Source: Terriglobia bacterium (GTDB lineage: Bacteria > Acidobacteriota > Terriglobia > Terriglobales > Acidobacteriaceae). From it: a stretch of DNA of 64,000 bases. Below, one piece after another: positions 16,964 through 26,330 of this stretch; positions within the stretch are counted from its first letter, which is position 1; each line of letters starts with the position of its first letter. Location: contig JAIQGL010000014.1 of the NCBI GenBank assembly GCA_020072585.1, positions 154,658-218,657 on the forward strand, in the 5' to 3' direction. The notes beneath the pieces were generated by a model. The model saw nothing but the letters and a program-made list of their open reading frames with translations, had not been told where the DNA came from and made no database searches. The translations under genes were made by a program, and so were the position numbers.

Positions 16964-17620
16964 TTATTTCGACGAAGTGACCAGCGAATGCGTGATCGCA
17001 TGCACTGAGAGCGCAATGCGGTTTTGCACACCCACTTTGCGCATGAGCTTGGCCACGTGGGCTTTCACGGTGCGTTCTTCAATGCCTAGCACCGAACCGA
17101 TCTCCTTGTTGGAGCGGCCCACCACCAGAAGCTCAAGCACTTCTTTTTCGCGATCCGTGAATGTGACCCTGCCTGCGGGGAAGATGCGTCCCGGAGACGA
17201 GGTCACGCGTTCGATAAAGATGGAGAGCACGCGCCGGGGGGCCCATACCGAACCCGCGTGTACGATCCGCATGGCCTGAATGAACTCCGCTGGTGACGCG
17301 GCTTCATCCACATAACCTTTTGCTCCCGCGGCCAGGGCCTTCAAAATGGTTTCATCATCGGCGCCGCTACCGGTGACGATGATGCGCAGATCCGGACGTG
17401 CGGCTTTGAGACCAGCCATTACGTCAAATAGGTTCTGTCCCGCCCGCGTGCCCAGCAGAACAAGGTCAACATCCTTCCGTGGACCCAACTCCGCCAGACT
17501 GCAGGAGACCAGTTCAAGGTCTGTTTCTGTATCGAACAGCGATTTCAATCCAATAAACCGCAGCGGATCGCTCTCTACTACAGCGATGCGAATCGTTCTC
17601 TTCGATGCGCCTGCTTTCAT
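16964..17620 (-). CDS. LuxR/NarL-type regulator with degenerate receiver
   Basis: The start is ATG 17620 (MKAGASKRTIRIAVVESDPL) preceded by AGGAGT; the open frame further upstream is unsupported. The 218-residue product has a receiver-like domain and a C-terminal LuxR helix-turn-helix (FTDREKEVLELLVVGRSNKE, IGSVLGIEERTVKAHVAKLM). The position where phosphoacceptor Asp is expected at the end of strand 3 is Gly57 (VDLVLLGTRAG), although Thr (IIVTGSG) and Lys (GAKGYVDEA) are kept. It is therefore probably a phosphorylation-independent pseudo-receiver. No partner kinase is adjacent. Confidence 0.85.
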   Translation of the reverse strand: MKAGASKRTIRIAVVESDPLRFIGLKSLFDTETDLELVSCSLAELGPRKDVDLVLLGTRAGQNLFDVMAGLKAARPDLRIIVTGSGADDETILKALAAGAKGYVDEAASPAEFIQAMRIVHAGSVWAPRRVLSIFIERVTSSPGRIFPAGRVTFTDREKEVLELLVVGRSNKEIGSVLGIEERTVKAHVAKLMRKVGVQNRIALSVHAITHSLVTSSK

Positions 17621-17773
17621 CAATACTCCTTCCAAGACCGTGGCGTGATGTTGTGCATTGTAAGCAAAAAATGGTGCGCGCGATCTGAAAGTATCATGAA
17701 CCTCGGCCCAAGCCCATTCCTTAGCAGGGTACATGTACTAATGTTGCAGCGCAAGGTTCCAGCATCTTAGGGG

Positions 17774-18430
17774 TTACTTGCTGGCTTCCAGAGACGTAGT
17801 GCCTGGATGGAGCACAAAGCCATCTGTATGGCCCAGCGCAAAACCGCGCCGGTAGCCTTCACAATAACTCTGCTCGGCAGCAAGGTCGCGTTGTTTCGCC
17901 GGATGGAAATTGGAACAGCCTACAAAATGAAAATCGAGTTGCGCGGTAGAAGAACTCGCGGAGCCGCCGTGCGCAAACCCTTCGTTATAGCCGGAAAAGA
18001 ACCCCTGATCAAAATACGCGTACGCTGGGTCAGCAGGCGAACGCGAATCCTCCAGCGCAACCGACACCGCGCGGAGTGAATCCACGGCGCGGAACTGGCG
18101 CCCGGAATAGCCATCGCTATATCCGGCCTTCAACCCTGCCTGGAATCCCCGTTCGAAGACGCGGCGCGGCCCAAACTGCGGAGAATATCCAAGCTTCAAT
18201 CCTCGCACTTCTCTGAGTTTGGTCCGGGGCAGGGTGCCAACGCAAATGTCTGTATTGCCCATGTGGTAGCCCGCTTCGTAGCCATGTCTATATCCGTGGG
18301 CAAAGGCGGAGCGCGCAAGCACTGCTGCGGAACCAGGCTCACTCAAATGAAGGTCCTGCGCACCCGCTGAGAGGGCGAACACGGCCCCAAGGCAAAGCGT
18401 GAGCACAAGACGCGCCATAACGGGGTTCAA
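17774..18430 (-). CDS. Secreted Gly/Tyr-repeat protein
   Basis: The 218-residue product has a signal peptide (MARLVLTLCLGAVFALSAGA) and four short repeats: HGYRHGYEAGYHMGN, RGFQAGLKAGYSDGYSG, QGFFSGYNEGFAHGG and EGYRRGFALGHTDGF. These fit a G-[YF]-x2-G-[YF/L]-x2-G period of four. This recalls the deca-GX3 pattern of Yae1-like repeats, which form helices with glycine on one face. Cysteines occur at DICVG, VGCSN and SYCEG. I do not recognise a function. Confidence 0.7.
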   Translation of the reverse strand: MNPVMARLVLTLCLGAVFALSAGAQDLHLSEPGSAAVLARSAFAHGYRHGYEAGYHMGNTDICVGTLPRTKLREVRGLKLGYSPQFGPRRVFERGFQAGLKAGYSDGYSGRQFRAVDSLRAVSVALEDSRSPADPAYAYFDQGFFSGYNEGFAHGGSASSSTAQLDFHFVGCSNFHPAKQRDLAAEQSYCEGYRRGFALGHTDGFVLHPGTTSLEASK

Positions 18431-18597
18431 CCTCCATCTTCGTTGAGTCAGATGACCCTTCGTAACCCCGAGATGTCACTCGCGTTTAAGCTGTGACTAA
18501 GGTCAATTTACCTAGGCTCTAGGTCTTTCGATGAATGGGCGTAAATCGCATGCAGCTCGATACTTATCTCACCTTAACCCAATCATGAAGAGATAAG

Positions 18598-18707
18598 CCA
18601 GACTCTCCGGCCCCGGCAGATTAAAAACCTGGGGGAAACGGAGCCGAAGGGAAGGCGACTCAGACTGATTTGCGATTTTCCCCAGGCGGTAAAACAGCCG
18701 CCTGGGG
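18598..18707 (+). ncRNA. Candidate structured leader RNA upstream of the TPR/transglutaminase operon
   Basis: The 321-base gap 18431-18751 has no gene. Part of it folds well. CTCCG pairs with CGGAG around an inner CCCCGG/CCTGGGG hairpin (about 18607-18645), and a perfect ten-base stem CCCCAGGCGG/CCGCCTGGGG (18680-18689 with 18698-18707) follows. No T-tract follows the last stem. It matches no riboswitch class I know. A comparable leader precedes the gene at 29099. Confidence 0.35.
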
Positions 18708-18751
18708 CATTCGTATTCCTCCCCCGAGGTTCAGGTGCTCCGGACATTGTC

Positions 18752-21700
18752 ATGCGCAACCTGCTGCGTTACATGCCGCTGGTTTGTCTTCTAGCGCCTT
18801 CTCTGGCGTTTTGTGCGCAACCTCGCAATCCTTACGATCTGGAACTGGAAAACCTACGCTCCCAGTGGACTGCCGCCGGCAAATTGGAAAAGCTCGCGCT
18901 GTTGGACCATATCCAGAGCTTGCGTGATTACACAGATGACCGCAGCCAGATAAACCTAGCCCTGGAAAGCATCCGGCAGACAGCCGCCGAAAACGACGTC
19001 ATAAGAAATGAGGCTGCGGCGTATCTTGACGATCTTCGGGCCTTCAAGGTGCCATCCCAGCCGCGGGCGCAGCACTGGTATGCCGTTGACGAACCGCGCC
19101 AGCGCATCTTGTCAGAAGCGCGCACCAACGCGGCCAGGGGCGATGATTTCGCGACTCTGGCTGAACTGGAGCATCTTGCCAGCATTCCCGCGGCGGCTGA
19201 CCACATGTTGCAGGCAGTTCATCTGGAACCCACAGCTGCGCACTGGCTGCGGGCCGCCCAGTTTTGTGAGGAACCTCTCCGCAAATTTGCTGCTCTGCGC
19301 AGAGGACTGGACCTGGAGCCAGCCAATTCTCGCCTGAACGTGGAATTGGCCACCTATTACGTCGGCCGCCAGCAGTTGGAGAAAGCACGCGACGTGCTTA
19401 CAGCGGCAATAGAGTCCGCGCCGGACGATTTTGTCATCCGTGAACGCCTGGCAAGTCTCTTTCTGAATCTGGGCCTTCGGTCCATTGCATTGCAGGAGTT
19501 GCGACGCCTGGAGAAACAGTGGCCGGCTCCGTTATGGCTACAGGCAAGACTGGCCCTGGACTATGAGCAAATGGGGCTGCTGGACAATTCAGCCCGGCTG
19601 GCGGCGGCCGTGGTCACGGAAAAGAGTGATGATCGCGAACAGCTTGAGCTGCTGGCCCGCTTCCACGAACGCCGGCACATGAAATATGACTTGCAGACTG
19701 ACTACATTGCCCTCTCACGCCTGCAACCCGCTCAGCCCGATATCTGGTCACGCCTGGCGCAAGTGCAAATCGATTGTGGCGATGCGGAAGGCGCAAAGAA
19801 ATCACTGCTGCGCATGATCGCGCTGGACCAGGAAAATACTGACGCGCATCGCCGTCTGGCCCAGGTCTATGAAAGCCTGCACCTTGACCGCGAAGCCCAG
19901 CAGGAGCTTGTAAAGGCTTCAACCGTTGCGCGGCCTGACATCTTGATTGTGGATGCCCAATATCTGGCAGACCCGGCAAGTCTGGTGCAAACTGCATTCA
20001 CCAACTCGCCCGCAATGTCTGATACCGCCCTGGCTGACATCCGTGTACAGGAACTTCTGGCCAGCGGGCTGGACCGGGTCCACATCCAGCAGCTTCACTT
20101 CGTTGGTTCTGAAGCCGCCATGGATGCGCATCGTGTCAGCTCTATTCGCTATTCGCCCTCTACTCAGGACCTGCGCATCATTCATGCGCGCGCCTGGAAG
20201 CCAAGCGGCGCGGTGCTGGATGCGCAAGAGCTCGGCGACAGGGAGCTGGCCGACAATCTGGTCTCTATGTATTACGACATGCGTTTGCACCAGCTGCGCT
20301 TTGCGGGACTGGAAAAAGGTGACGTAGTTGAGCTGGAATATTCACTCACGCCCAAGCGCCGCTCGGCTGCGTACAGCGGATACTTTGGAGAGCTCGTTCT
20401 GTTTGCCGGACGCAGCCCGGCCCAGTTGAAGCGCTATGTCCTGATCGCACCCGCGGCACAGAAAGTCTTTGTCCATGCGGAAAAAATTGCTCCTGCCAGC
20501 GTCGCCGCCAGGGACGGTTCACAAGTGTTTGTCTGGGAAGCACGTTCGGTCCCCGCATTGCCCCGCGAGCAGCACAGCCCCGGCATTACTGAGATTTCTC
20601 CCTACGTCCATGTCTCCACCCTGGGCGACTGGAAACAGCTTGGCTCCTGGTATGCCGAGCTTGTCCGCCCGCAATTTGTTCTTGACCAGTCACTCGAAAG
20701 CGAACTGGCGCGCGTGATCAAAGGGCTGCGTGGCGATCGCGAAAAGATCTCCGCCATACAGGAATTTGTCCTGCGCAGCACACATTATGTGGCGCTGGAG
20801 TTTGGCGTCTATAGCTACAAGCCGTATCCAGTTACACAGATTTATGCGCGACGTTTTGGTGACTGCAAGGACAAAGCCAGCCTCATGATTGCTCTGCTCC
20901 GCTCTGCGGGCATTGAAGCCGAAATCGCGCTGGTGCGCACGCGCTCTCTGGGGGATGTGGTGGCTGAGCCCGCCTCCATCGCGCTCTTTAACCATGCTAT
21001 CGTCTATGTGCCAAAGTATGAGCTCTGGCTCGATGGCACGGCAGAGTACGCCGGACGCGAGCTTCCTTTAGAAGACCAGGGCGCGCTCACGCTGACCGTA
21101 AACCTGAACGGCGCCGCGCAGGTCCGGCACGTGCCCATGAGCCGGGCCGCGGACAACTATACCCGGCACATCATCCGGGGCGAGCTTTCCTCGCAAGGCG
21201 TGATTCAGTTCAGCGGCTCAACGACCACGCGCGGCGAAGACGCTCCCGGATTGCGCCATGACCTTGCTGTGCGTGAGCAACAGCTGGATATGTTCCGCCG
21301 CGAACTGGCCGAAGTCTTTCCTACCGTGCAGGTCAACAGCGTGGCTGTTCATGGCGCTGAAGTGCTTTCCGGCGATGTCAGCGTGGATTTTCAGGGCGCG
21401 CTGAACTCCCTGCAGCACAAGCGCGTTGTTTCGCTCAGCTCTTCCTGGATGCCGCGCGCTTATGTTGCGGCCCTGGCAGGGTCCAGCACCCGCACACAAG
21501 ACCTGGTTCTGCCATCGCCATGGACGACTGAAGAAGAAATTCACATCGCGTTGCCGGAGGGAACGGAGATTACCTCACTGCCGCGTGACCAGAACATCAG
21601 CAGCAGTTTCGGCTTGGTACGGCTGCACTATAAGAAATCTGCCGGTGAGATCGTGGTGCAGAGCCATGTTCAATTTGAAAAGGCGCGGGTCAGCGCCCAG

Positions 21701-21781
21701 GATTATCCGGCGTTCCGCCAGTTCTGCGCCCAGGCGGAGCGCAGCTTTCGCGGTGAAATCACGCTGAGCCTGCCCCAATGA
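18752..21781 (+). CDS. TPR, DUF3857 and transglutaminase-like secreted protein
   Basis: This 1009-residue protein starts with a signal peptide (MRNLLRYMPLVCLLAPSLAFCAQ). Helical TPR-like repeats cover about 80-400 (LNVELATYYVGRQQLEKARD, IWSRLAQVQIDCGDAEGAKK). A beta-rich DUF3857 region (about 430-640) precedes a transglutaminase-like domain. The triad is complete: Cys705 in RRFGDCKDKASLMIALLRSA, His748 in FNHAIVYV and Asp761 in WLDGTAEY. It could be a periplasmic protease or peptide-crosslinking enzyme. Its last bases overlap the start of the next, related gene (ATGA), so the two are made together. Confidence 0.82.
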   Translation: MRNLLRYMPLVCLLAPSLAFCAQPRNPYDLELENLRSQWTAAGKLEKLALLDHIQSLRDYTDDRSQINLALESIRQTAAENDVIRNEAAAYLDDLRAFKVPSQPRAQHWYAVDEPRQRILSEARTNAARGDDFATLAELEHLASIPAAADHMLQAVHLEPTAAHWLRAAQFCEEPLRKFAALRRGLDLEPANSRLNVELATYYVGRQQLEKARDVLTAAIESAPDDFVIRERLASLFLNLGLRSIALQELRRLEKQWPAPLWLQARLALDYEQMGLLDNSARLAAAVVTEKSDDREQLELLARFHERRHMKYDLQTDYIALSRLQPAQPDIWSRLAQVQIDCGDAEGAKKSLLRMIALDQENTDAHRRLAQVYESLHLDREAQQELVKASTVARPDILIVDAQYLADPASLVQTAFTNSPAMSDTALADIRVQELLASGLDRVHIQQLHFVGSEAAMDAHRVSSIRYSPSTQDLRIIHARAWKPSGAVLDAQELGDRELADNLVSMYYDMRLHQLRFAGLEKGDVVELEYSLTPKRRSAAYSGYFGELVLFAGRSPAQLKRYVLIAPAAQKVFVHAEKIAPASVAARDGSQVFVWEARSVPALPREQHSPGITEISPYVHVSTLGDWKQLGSWYAELVRPQFVLDQSLESELARVIKGLRGDREKISAIQEFVLRSTHYVALEFGVYSYKPYPVTQIYARRFGDCKDKASLMIALLRSAGIEAEIALVRTRSLGDVVAEPASIALFNHAIVYVPKYELWLDGTAEYAGRELPLEDQGALTLTVNLNGAAQVRHVPMSRAADNYTRHIIRGELSSQGVIQFSGSTTTRGEDAPGLRHDLAVREQQLDMFRRELAEVFPTVQVNSVAVHGAEVLSGDVSVDFQGALNSLQHKRVVSLSSSWMPRAYVAALAGSSTRTQDLVLPSPWTTEEEIHIALPEGTEITSLPRDQNISSSFGLVRLHYKKSAGEIVVQSHVQFEKARVSAQDYPAFRQFCAQAERSFRGEITLSLPQ

Positions 21782-24700
21782 GATTGCCGGTCCGCGCTCT
21801 TCCTCTCCTGCTCGCCTGTATAAGTTCCTTCTGCCTGAACGTGGGCGCGGGATTCTCACAAGCAGCTGGGCAGGCGCAGATGGATGGAACCAGCGCTTCC
21901 CTGCTTCAGAAGTTTTTTTCTCGTTTCGATCTGCCGGCCGCCGCCGATGAGGCCGAGCAGCGGCTGCATAAAACGCCCAATGACGCCCTGGCGCTTTTCA
22001 CCAGAATGGAAACTGCTGAACTGCGGGAGCATCCGTCGGCAGTCCTGGATTCCGCTCTGCGGCTCTGCCGTCTGAGCGTTGCGCCGGAGCTTCAGGAACT
22101 GGCCTCCAACCGTGTACTGCAACATGCAGGCAATACGTGGGCATTCAATTCAGTGCTGCGCCGGGTAAAGTTGGCGGCCGCTCTCAGCAATGGTTGCACA
22201 TTGAACCTGAGGCTGGCCCTGGTGGCCGCAGCGGCAGATGGAGCAAACATCGACCTTGATCAGGCCGCACACTCTTCCGGGCTCATCACACGCTGGCGAA
22301 TCGTTGGTCCGTTTGGAAGGTACAACAACGTTGACTTTGAACGCCGCTGGCAGCCGGAAGCAGATCCATTTTTCCGGACGCAGTATGCAATCGAGCAAAA
22401 CCGGGATGCAATAAGGACTGATAGCCATGCGAACGTCGCTGCGCGGTCAGATCTTTCGCATGTAATCGCACCGGAGCGCTTCTGGTTCCGTGACGGCATG
22501 ATCACTTTGCCGGAGTACTTTTCTTCGTCCGGCATTTTTTATGCTGCGGGCGATGTCGAAACCACGGCGGGAACACATTCTCAGATTGACGTGTTGAGCT
22601 CGGGCACGTATGAAGTTTTCGTCGACGGGAAATCCGCCCTGTTGCACGACGCACGTTATGCGGCTGGCGCCTCTCGCGATTCCAACGTGCTGCGTCTGGC
22701 ACCTGGCCACCACCGTATCCTGGTCAAGTTCAGCGCGGACGCTGCGCCGTTGAGCCTGTCCCTTCATCCGCGATTTCAGCTTCAATTGGAGCAGAAATCT
22801 TTGCTGCCTGAATCCGTATTGGGATATGCGCGCGAGATGACAGCCTATTTCCACGGCGACTTTGTTGGCATGGGGCGTTTATTGCGCGCGCAGAAGGACC
22901 ATGACGCCGGGTATATTCAATATTTGCGCGCTTTGCTCTATTCCGCGGCAGAGGACCATTCGCCCCGCGCGGACGCAGCATGGAAGGCCCTGGCAACCGC
23001 ACAGCCAGCAGCGTTGCTGGCCCGCTTGAGATCGGCGGAAAGCGCGGTCGAACGCGGCCAGACCGATGCGGTACGCACGGAGATCATGAGTATTCTTGCC
23101 GAGCGGCCGCAATCGGAGACGGCGCTACAGCTGGCCTTCAGCGTTTCCCGCCGTAATCAGGCTGATGCGCCGGCGCTGCTTGGCCGTTTGCTGGAATTGC
23201 ATCCTTCCTGCTCGAGGCTGGCTGAAGCCGTGAAATTCCATAACTCAACCGCGGAGCAGGACAAAGCCAGCCGGATTGAGCAGAAACTGGGATCTTGTGC
23301 GCCGGAGTCACTGCATTACGCCCGAGTCCTGGCAGAATCCGGCCGTCACAGCGCTGCCGCCGCATACTTACAGCTATTGGTCACCAGAAATCCTCTTCAT
23401 CGGGCGGCACGACGGTTCCTTATAGAACAATTGGCGCTGGACAATCAGTTCAGTGCGGCAAAGCTCCAGGCCAGGCAATTGAGTGCCATCGCCGTCAACA
23501 CAAAAGATTATTCCCGTCTGGCGGAAGACCCGGAAGCGGCCCAGGACAGCAAGAGCCAGCGCGCCAACGGTTTTGCGCACGGCGGTGAATTCTACGTCCC
23601 CTTCCGCCGCAATGGCGTTGAACTGGTTCGAAAATCGGCGCAACGAAGCTTCTCTGGAGGAGCAGCTGTAATTTTATTGTCGGACAAGGCAATGCTGGTT
23701 AGTCCTGCGGGTACGGTTTCCATCTACGTGCACCGCATCACCCGTCCTCTGAACAAAGAAGGCATCAGCCGCTATGGAGAAATCACGCTGCCTCACGGCG
23801 CTGACCTTCTGGAGTTGCGGACGATCAAGTCCTCTGGCGAGATCATTGAGCCGGAACTGGCCCAGCAGAAACCCACGATTTCCATGCCTGCGCTGGAGCC
23901 TGGCGACGCGATCGAAGAAGAGTACGTCACGCACTATGCGGAGTTGGGGCAGGTCGCGGGAAGCGCCGGCGCTCATACTTTTGGTTCTTTTGCCGCCCCA
24001 ATACTCTATTCGCGATTCGTCCTGCTCAGTCCGCCTGATGCCAGAATTCATGTTCGCGAACAAGCCGGTCCGCCCCAGGCGCTGGTAGGAGCGAACAATG
24101 GCTTGGTGATCCGCATATGGGAGCGCGACAACATTCCCCAGACAACCGCGGAACAGTTTCTCCCGGCCATTAACCTGCTGCCCACGGTTACCGTGGCCGA
24201 GGCGGATAAGACGCGGGACCGGCTGCGGGATGAGTTGATTGAAGCAACGCGCACTGGTCTGCGTACGGATGAAGCCGCAATGGAACTTCATCTTGCGCAA
24301 ATCCCGGCAGCACAAAACCCTGGTGAAACTGAGCAGGCAATGCGGCTTTACCGCTTTGTGACGGGCAAATTTGATTCCACCGGACCGGATTGGGCCGGCA
24401 GCCCGGCTGAAGAAACTCTGGCCAACGGACAAGGCAGCCGCACCATGGCGTTATTGGCGCTGGCCCGTTCCACCGGACTCAGGGCTGGGTTGCTTCTGGC
24501 CCGCAGGGTAGACCAGAGTTGCGGCAAAGACCACGACTTCTCCTGTTATTCCGAACCGCTGGTGCGGTTCTGGCCTCTCAATAGCGAACCTGTGGATGTG
24601 GATGCCGAGTCAGACGACCTTCCCTTTGGCGCCATCCCTCCTTCTCTCGATCCCCGCGACGCTCTCTTCGTGCCACTGCTTGCGGAAGAAGAGAGAAAAC

Positions 24701-25425
24701 CAGAAATCGCGCCGTTGATGATCAAGCCGGCAATCGAGAAAAGTGTGGCCGAAGGCGATCTCTACCTCCACCAGTCGGATTTGGTAGCGGATATCCGGGT
24801 GCAGTTGGGGCCGGTGCGGGCGCAGGAAGTCAGAAGCATGCTGCGCAACGCGGGCGAGCGCGAGCGCCAGGCTTTTTTTGAGCAGCTTGCCATGCGCATC
24901 TTCCCTGGCGTCACCACCGTAACCGGCTCAGTGACGCATGAGAATGATCTGGAGCAGCCGCTCAAGCTTTCGTTGCACTGTGTGGCTCCGCAGTTCATCA
25001 GCCAGCAGAGCGGCGCGGTAGAAATCGATCAACTGGCGCCTGCTCTTGGTCTGGCTGGGATCTACGCCAGGATACCCACGCGCAAGTTCCCTCTCTATAT
25101 TGAGTCACTGTTCTTTGAAAGCACTGTTTTCCATTTACATCTTCCGGCTGGGATGGACGTCAGGTCTTTACCCGCTGACCTTGCCGAAAAGACTGAATTT
25201 GGCGAATACACCGTGCGGTTTGTGCGGTCGTCGCGTCAACTGGATATTCATCGCGACTTTCACATTCCGGTACAGGTGATTGCGCCGGAGAGATATCCGG
25301 CCTTCGTCCGTTTTGCTCTGCAGATTGACGAGACCGAACGACAGCGGATCTCCTTGGAAGTGGCAAAAGACGCAGCCAGCGGACAAGCCAAGAGCAGTCT
25401 GCCTCCGGTCCGCTTAAAACAATAA
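21778..25425 (+). CDS. Paralogous TPR/DUF3857 protein with degenerate transglutaminase domain
   Basis: This 1215-residue secreted protein (signal peptide to about residue 30, ending VGAGFSQA) has the same order as its neighbour: TPR-like helices (about 30-600), DUF3857 (about 620-830), then a transglutaminase-like region. Here the motif is LANGQGSRTMALLALARSTGL (around residue 885) where the neighbour has FGDCKDKASLMIALLRSAGI, so the catalytic Cys is missing. It is probably a non-catalytic partner. It is coupled to the upstream gene by ATGA and followed by a terminator. Confidence 0.8.
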   Translation: MRLPVRALPLLLACISSFCLNVGAGFSQAAGQAQMDGTSASLLQKFFSRFDLPAAADEAEQRLHKTPNDALALFTRMETAELREHPSAVLDSALRLCRLSVAPELQELASNRVLQHAGNTWAFNSVLRRVKLAAALSNGCTLNLRLALVAAAADGANIDLDQAAHSSGLITRWRIVGPFGRYNNVDFERRWQPEADPFFRTQYAIEQNRDAIRTDSHANVAARSDLSHVIAPERFWFRDGMITLPEYFSSSGIFYAAGDVETTAGTHSQIDVLSSGTYEVFVDGKSALLHDARYAAGASRDSNVLRLAPGHHRILVKFSADAAPLSLSLHPRFQLQLEQKSLLPESVLGYAREMTAYFHGDFVGMGRLLRAQKDHDAGYIQYLRALLYSAAEDHSPRADAAWKALATAQPAALLARLRSAESAVERGQTDAVRTEIMSILAERPQSETALQLAFSVSRRNQADAPALLGRLLELHPSCSRLAEAVKFHNSTAEQDKASRIEQKLGSCAPESLHYARVLAESGRHSAAAAYLQLLVTRNPLHRAARRFLIEQLALDNQFSAAKLQARQLSAIAVNTKDYSRLAEDPEAAQDSKSQRANGFAHGGEFYVPFRRNGVELVRKSAQRSFSGGAAVILLSDKAMLVSPAGTVSIYVHRITRPLNKEGISRYGEITLPHGADLLELRTIKSSGEIIEPELAQQKPTISMPALEPGDAIEEEYVTHYAELGQVAGSAGAHTFGSFAAPILYSRFVLLSPPDARIHVREQAGPPQALVGANNGLVIRIWERDNIPQTTAEQFLPAINLLPTVTVAEADKTRDRLRDELIEATRTGLRTDEAAMELHLAQIPAAQNPGETEQAMRLYRFVTGKFDSTGPDWAGSPAEETLANGQGSRTMALLALARSTGLRAGLLLARRVDQSCGKDHDFSCYSEPLVRFWPLNSEPVDVDAESDDLPFGAIPPSLDPRDALFVPLLAEEERKPEIAPLMIKPAIEKSVAEGDLYLHQSDLVADIRVQLGPVRAQEVRSMLRNAGERERQAFFEQLAMRIFPGVTTVTGSVTHENDLEQPLKLSLHCVAPQFISQQSGAVEIDQLAPALGLAGIYARIPTRKFPLYIESLFFESTVFHLHLPAGMDVRSLPADLAEKTEFGEYTVRFVRSSRQLDIHRDFHIPVQVIAPERYPAFVRFALQIDETERQRISLEVAKDAASGQAKSSLPPVRLKQ

Positions 25426-25461
25426 GGGCCGGAAGTAACCCGGCCCACATTTCAGTTTTTT
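25426..25461 (+). terminator. Terminator of the TPR/transglutaminase operon
   Basis: GGGCCGG (25426-25432), loop AAGTAAC, CCGGCCC (25440-25446), followed by ACATTTCAGTTTTTT. It begins directly after the TAA stop. Confidence 0.8.
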
Positions 25462-25506
25462 CGTCCCGCCAGAATCTTATTCGCCTTACGGCAAGGTCAC
25501 CGTTAT

Positions 25507-25785
25507 TTAGTAACGTGTCCCGCCGGCGATTGGCATATTGCGATAGCCGCTTTTTTCTTCTCCCAGCCGCTCCAGGAAAGTGGACGCCATATCCACGAAC
25601 TTGCTGCCTTTCTCAATGTACTCCGGCATGTGATGCCACAGTTCTTTAAATTTTTCAGGGTGTTCAGCGGCAAACGTGGCCACGCCGATTCCGGCAACAG
25701 CCAGGCCCGCGGGCCTTCGACCGGTCAGGAACAATATTGCTCCTGCCGCAAAAGAACCGTACATCAGCGTCTTCTTCCAATCCAT
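25507..25785 (-). CDS. Small protein with one or two membrane helices (92 aa)
   Basis: From ATG 25785 (MDWKKTLMYGSFAAGAILFL) the product has a hydrophobic segment pair at about residues 8-45 (AAGAILFLTGRRPAGLAVAG). An amphipathic helical tail follows (HPEKFKELWHHMPEYIEKGS, FVDMASTFLERLGEE). A purine-rich GGAGGA sits right against the ATG, which is closer than usual; an in-frame TTG at 25821 is an alternative. I do not recognise a family, though the layout recalls YtxH-like small membrane proteins. Confidence 0.6.
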   Translation of the reverse strand: MDWKKTLMYGSFAAGAILFLTGRRPAGLAVAGIGVATFAAEHPEKFKELWHHMPEYIEKGSKFVDMASTFLERLGEEKSGYRNMPIAGGTRY

Positions 25786-26330
25786 TTCCTCCACCCCCAG
25801 AATTGTGTGCTGTAAGCTCAACCTTAATAATTTATCAATTTATCTTCTTCGCCCCTAGAAGTCATCCAGACTTCCCTGAACCCGGATTGATTAGAACCAT
25901 TGATACGGCTTTCTGTTGCCCCCCCGAGATTTTACTCTGTCCAGAGAAGTTAGATTAGCAGCTTACAATCACATTCATCCCATCCGAGCCGTGCCGTGCC
26001 GTGCCGAAATGGGAATCCCCAAAAAGACGCGAATGGAAATAGACTCAAAGAAATTCTTTGCGAAAAACCATTTTGGGGAAAAAATAAAGTGGGCGCCGGT
26101 ATAGGGGCGACGCCCACGTGGGGGTACTGCGTTATTTTGTTATTAGAATAGACGTAATGATCAACAAAAAGTTTCGCGATTCCCGGGAAATTAATATAAA
26201 TAAACACTACCAAAGTTAATAATGCCCAGCCCAACATTAAAAGTTTATAAGAAAATACAAGTTAGTAAAAAACCCCTCGTTTGAAAACGAGGGGTGGAGA
26301 GTAAAGGAGAGAGGAGATACAATCGACGAC
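25786..26330. other. AT-rich intergenic region with a terminator-like hairpin
   Basis: No gene is supported in 545 bases. On the minus strand GTGGGCG (26117-26111) pairs with CGCCCAC (26095-26089) and is followed by TTTATTTTTT, a terminator-like structure. A short minus frame (26237-25950) begins with a hydrophobic stretch, but this hairpin interrupts it, so I did not call it. The base composition is clearly lower in GC than the flanking genes. Confidence 0.5.
26265..26294 (-). terminator. Terminator of the sigma-like gene
   Basis: On the minus strand CCCCTCGTTT, short loop, AAACGAGGGG is followed by six T. It lies about 37 bases after the stop of the gene at 26331. Confidence 0.88.

Noticed and set aside
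18492..18507. TGTGACTAAGGTCAAT as a further CRP/FNR-type site
   Set aside because: Only the left half matches; the right half is TCAAT, so it does not reach the quality of the other palindromes.
18598..18707. Match to a known riboswitch (c-di-GMP, glycine, cobalamin, ydaO)
   Set aside because: Conserved core strings of these classes were looked for and not found, so only an unassigned structured leader is reported.
25950..26237. Minus-strand frame of 95 codons with a hydrophobic start (MLGWALLTLVVFIYINFPGI)
   Set aside because: A terminator-like hairpin (26089-26117) with a T-tract falls inside the frame, the second half has no protein-like composition and no ribosome site was seen.
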